64,000 nt of DNA. It comes from Streptomyces sp. SID8374. GTDB lineage: Bacteria > Actinomycetota > Actinomycetes > Streptomycetales > Streptomycetaceae. The DNA is taken from contig NZ_WWGH01000001.1 in assembly GCF_009865135.1 (NCBI RefSeq), forward strand, positions 2,790,001 to 2,854,000. The letters run 5' to 3'. Below, piece by piece: positions 62,190-64,000 of the stretch. The notes under the pieces were generated by a model. That model searched no databases. It had not been told where the DNA came from and was given only the letters and a program-made list of their open reading frames with translations. The translations under genes and the position numbers were made by a program. How positions within the stretch are numbered: position 1 is the first letter of the stretch; each line of letters starts with the position of its first letter.

Positions 62190-64000
62190 TCAGTCGGTGC
62201 GGAAGCCCACCGCGAGGTAGAGCTTCTCGTCCGCCTGGCTGTCACGGCGCTCGCTGATCAGCTGCTTCGAGAGGAAGAAGCGGCCCTCGCCGTAGAGGAT
62301 TTCGGAGTGGTCCGCGGTGAACCGGGTCTCCGCGTCCCGTACCGACTCGTCGCTCGGGTTCTCCATCAGCAGCGTCTGCTTGAAGGTCTCGCCGTCGATG
62401 GAGACGACCTGGCCGCCCTTGTCGTACGGGGGACGCTTGTACGCGATGACGTTGGTGCCGTCCATCCGGAGCGGGATCAGGCTGTAGCGCTCACCCGCGT
62501 CGGCCCGGCCGCCCAGCAGCTTGCCGGTGGTCAGGTCGAAGGCGACGACCTCGTTGGTGTCCCCGTACTCGCTCGTACCGTCGTGGTCCTCGGTCGGCAG
62601 GTAGAGCCGGTTGTTGCCGACGACCGCCGCCCGGCAGCTCTCGACATCGGTGGAGCCGCAGCGCGCCGCGTACTTCTCCGCGTCGGCCGAGATCCGCACG
62701 ATCAGCTTGCCGGTCGCCGCGTCGATCGAGAAGAAGTCGGAGATGCCGCTGCCGTCGCCCGCGGTGTCGCCGACGTTGGCCGCGACCACCAGCGGCTTGG
62801 TGGAGACGATGGACGCGTAGTCGACGCCCGCGGGCATCTGGAACGAGGAGAGCGGTGCGCCGGTCGCCGGGTTCAGCGCCTGGATCTGGAGCTGCGGGCT
62901 GTCGTACGAGCCGCACTTGCGCACCACGGCGAGGGCCTCGCCACCGGCGTACCCCATGTCGTAGCAGCGGTCGGCGCCGACCTTCGGCTTCCAGAGCTCG
63001 GCGCCGTCCTCCAGCTTGAAGGCCGCGCCGCCCGAGGTGCCGCCCGCGGCGACGGTGGTCCCGCTGAGCGTGATCTCGTCGAACTGGACGGCCCGGTCGC
63101 CGCCGGTGGCGGAGGTGACCGACTTGCTCCACAGGAGCTTGCCCGCGGCCAGGTCGACGGCGCCGACCTGGTTGCACGCGGGGTACTTCTTCTCCTTGGT
63201 CGGCTTGCCCTCCTTGAAGAGGATCGCCGTCCTGTAGTCCTTGGTCATATGGCGGGAGGCGCCGCAGACCTCGCCGGGGACCGGCACGGACCAGAGCTTG
63301 GTGCCGGTGTCGCGGTCGTGGGCGACGACCTCGTTGACGCCGGACTTCACATACGCCTTGTCGGTGAGCCAGGAGCCCTTGACCGAGGTGACCGTGGCGA
63401 CCTCCGGCTGCGGGAGCTGGAAGGCGACCTTGGAGCTGGTGTTGCCCGGGGCCTTCTCGCTGCCTCCGGCCAGGCCGCCGCCCTCGGCGCCCTTGCCCTC
63501 GCCGCCGCCGGTGGCGCCGGAGGTGGAGGCCTGGTCGTCCTTGCCGCCGTCGTCCTTGGTGGCGCTGTAGACGACGGCCGCGCCGATGATCAGCACCACG
63601 GCGACGGCTGCGGCGACGATGATCTGCATCTGGGTGCTGAACTTCTTACCGCCGCCGGGGACGGCCGGGCCGGGCTGCGGAGCGCCGTACATCGGCTGGG
63701 TGGGGTAGCCGTAGCCCTGCTGCGGCATACCGGGCTGGCCCGGGTAGCCGGGCTGTCCCGGCTGGCCGGGGGCGCCCTGCGGGTAGCCGTAGCCGGGCTG
63801 GGGGGCCTGCGGGTAGCCGTAGCCGTTGGGCTGCGGGGCCGGCGGGGTCGGGTAGCCGGGCTGCGGTGCGCCGTAGGCCCCGGCGGGCGGGGGCGGCGGG
63901 GAGCCGTAGCCACCGGCCGGCGGGGTCGGCGGGGCCGCGGGCGGGGGCTGCTTGGCGAAGGGGTCCGCGGGCGGCGGGGTCGGCTCACCGAACCCACCGG
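62190..64000 (-). CDS. PQQ-propeller-like membrane protein with Pro/Gly-rich N-terminus, partial (right edge)
   Basis: About 600 codons are visible; the start lies beyond the right edge. The cytoplasmic N-terminus repeats PGYG, QPGYPGQPG and GYGYPQ motifs. One membrane helix follows (MQIIVAAAVAVVLIIGAAVV), then an extracellular Gly/Ser linker and a beta-propeller of PQQ-like blades (TGTKLWSVPVPGEVCGA; AVDLAAGKLLWSKSVTSATG; EDGAELWKPKVGADRC; IDAATGKLIVRI; FDLTTGKLLGGRADAGE). Streptomycetes encode several of these, often near Ser/Thr kinases. No catalytic residues are apparent; a binding or sensing role is likely. Confidence 0.9.
   Translation of the reverse strand, partial: GGFGEPTPPPADPFAKQPPPAAPPTPPAGGYGSPPPPPAGAYGAPQPGYPTPPAPQPNGYGYPQAPQPGYGYPQGAPGQPGQPGYPGQPGMPQQGYGYPTQPMYGAPQPGPAVPGGGKKFSTQMQIIVAAAVAVVLIIGAAVVYSATKDDGGKDDQASTSGATGGGEGKGAEGGGLAGGSEKAPGNTSSKVAFQLPQPEVATVTSVKGSWLTDKAYVKSGVNEVVAHDRDTGTKLWSVPVPGEVCGASRHMTKDYRTAILFKEGKPTKEKKYPACNQVGAVDLAAGKLLWSKSVTSATGGDRAVQFDEITLSGTTVAAGGTSGGAAFKLEDGAELWKPKVGADRCYDMGYAGGEALAVVRKCGSYDSPQLQIQALNPATGAPLSSFQMPAGVDYASIVSTKPLVVAANVGDTAGDGSGISDFFSIDAATGKLIVRISADAEKYAARCGSTDVESCRAAVVGNNRLYLPTEDHDGTSEYGDTNEVVAFDLTTGKLLGGRADAGERYSLIPLRMDGTNVIAYKRPPYDKGGQVVSIDGETFKQTLLMENPSDESVRDAETRFTADHSEILYGEGRFFLSKQLISERRDSQADEKLYLAVGFRTD

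Overview
The window looks like a chromosomal segment of a Streptomyces species. Support comes from very high GC with strong third-position bias, many GTG starts, ATGA/GTGA translational couplings, a SARP/BTAD regulator, a WhiJ-type XRE/DUF397/ATP-binding trio, and the block tRNA-Gln-glmU-prs-rplY-pth, ppc, tam/tamR, galTEK, which I recall as conserved in streptomycetes. All calls come from reading the sequence and from memory of protein families; no database search was run.

Region 1 (1-14920, all minus strand) is a RiPP biosynthetic operon of the TOMM/thiopeptide type. In transcription order it holds a small secreted protein, a SARP regulator with an ATPase domain, a leader-binding E1-like (ocin-ThiF) protein, a YcaO cyclodehydratase, a SagB-type azoline oxidase, a split LanB dehydratase (glutamylation half, then elimination half), a membrane M50 peptidase and a two-part ABC exporter that runs off the left edge. 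Several junctions are 4-nt overlaps. No precursor peptide is visible in the window.

Region 2 (15061-28929) holds terminators, a MacB/FtsX-type ABC exporter, a histidine phosphatase, an MFS exporter, an iron/redox pair (a multidomain flavin-ferredoxin reductase and a siderophore-interacting protein) divergent from a TetR regulator, a lipoprotein, the WhiJ-like trio and a secreted protein.

Region 3 (28950-33158) is a scar. A MocR-type regulator is frameshifted in a C run and cut off by a ~2.6-kb prophage structural remnant of lower GC (tail tube, tail terminator, capsid and scaffold fragments, all minus). Two small intact genes sit on the opposite strand in the intergenic slots of the phage module, as morons do. 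The aldo/keto reductase on the far side has an internal in-frame deletion.

Region 4 (33335-39379) holds a coiled-coil protein and a compact polymorphic-toxin-like locus: an Imm35-deaminase-SUKH-4 fusion, a WHH nuclease-SUKH fusion, a YwqJ-type deaminase and a SUKH-3 protein.

Region 5 (39391-64000) is mostly core metabolism and regulation: an orphan histidine kinase; an HTH protein whose stop codon touches a tRNA-Gln; glmU, prs, rplY, pth; ppc; a fatty-acid desaturase with a TetR regulator; a Uma2 protein; the tam/tamR pair with palindromic operators; two orphan LuxR-type regulators; galTEK with a divergent sodium:solute symporter; and a partial PQQ-propeller membrane protein at the right edge.

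A recurring oddity is short tandem repeats that begin at or just before a gene's stop codon (1744-1822, 19552-19650, 46251-46342).
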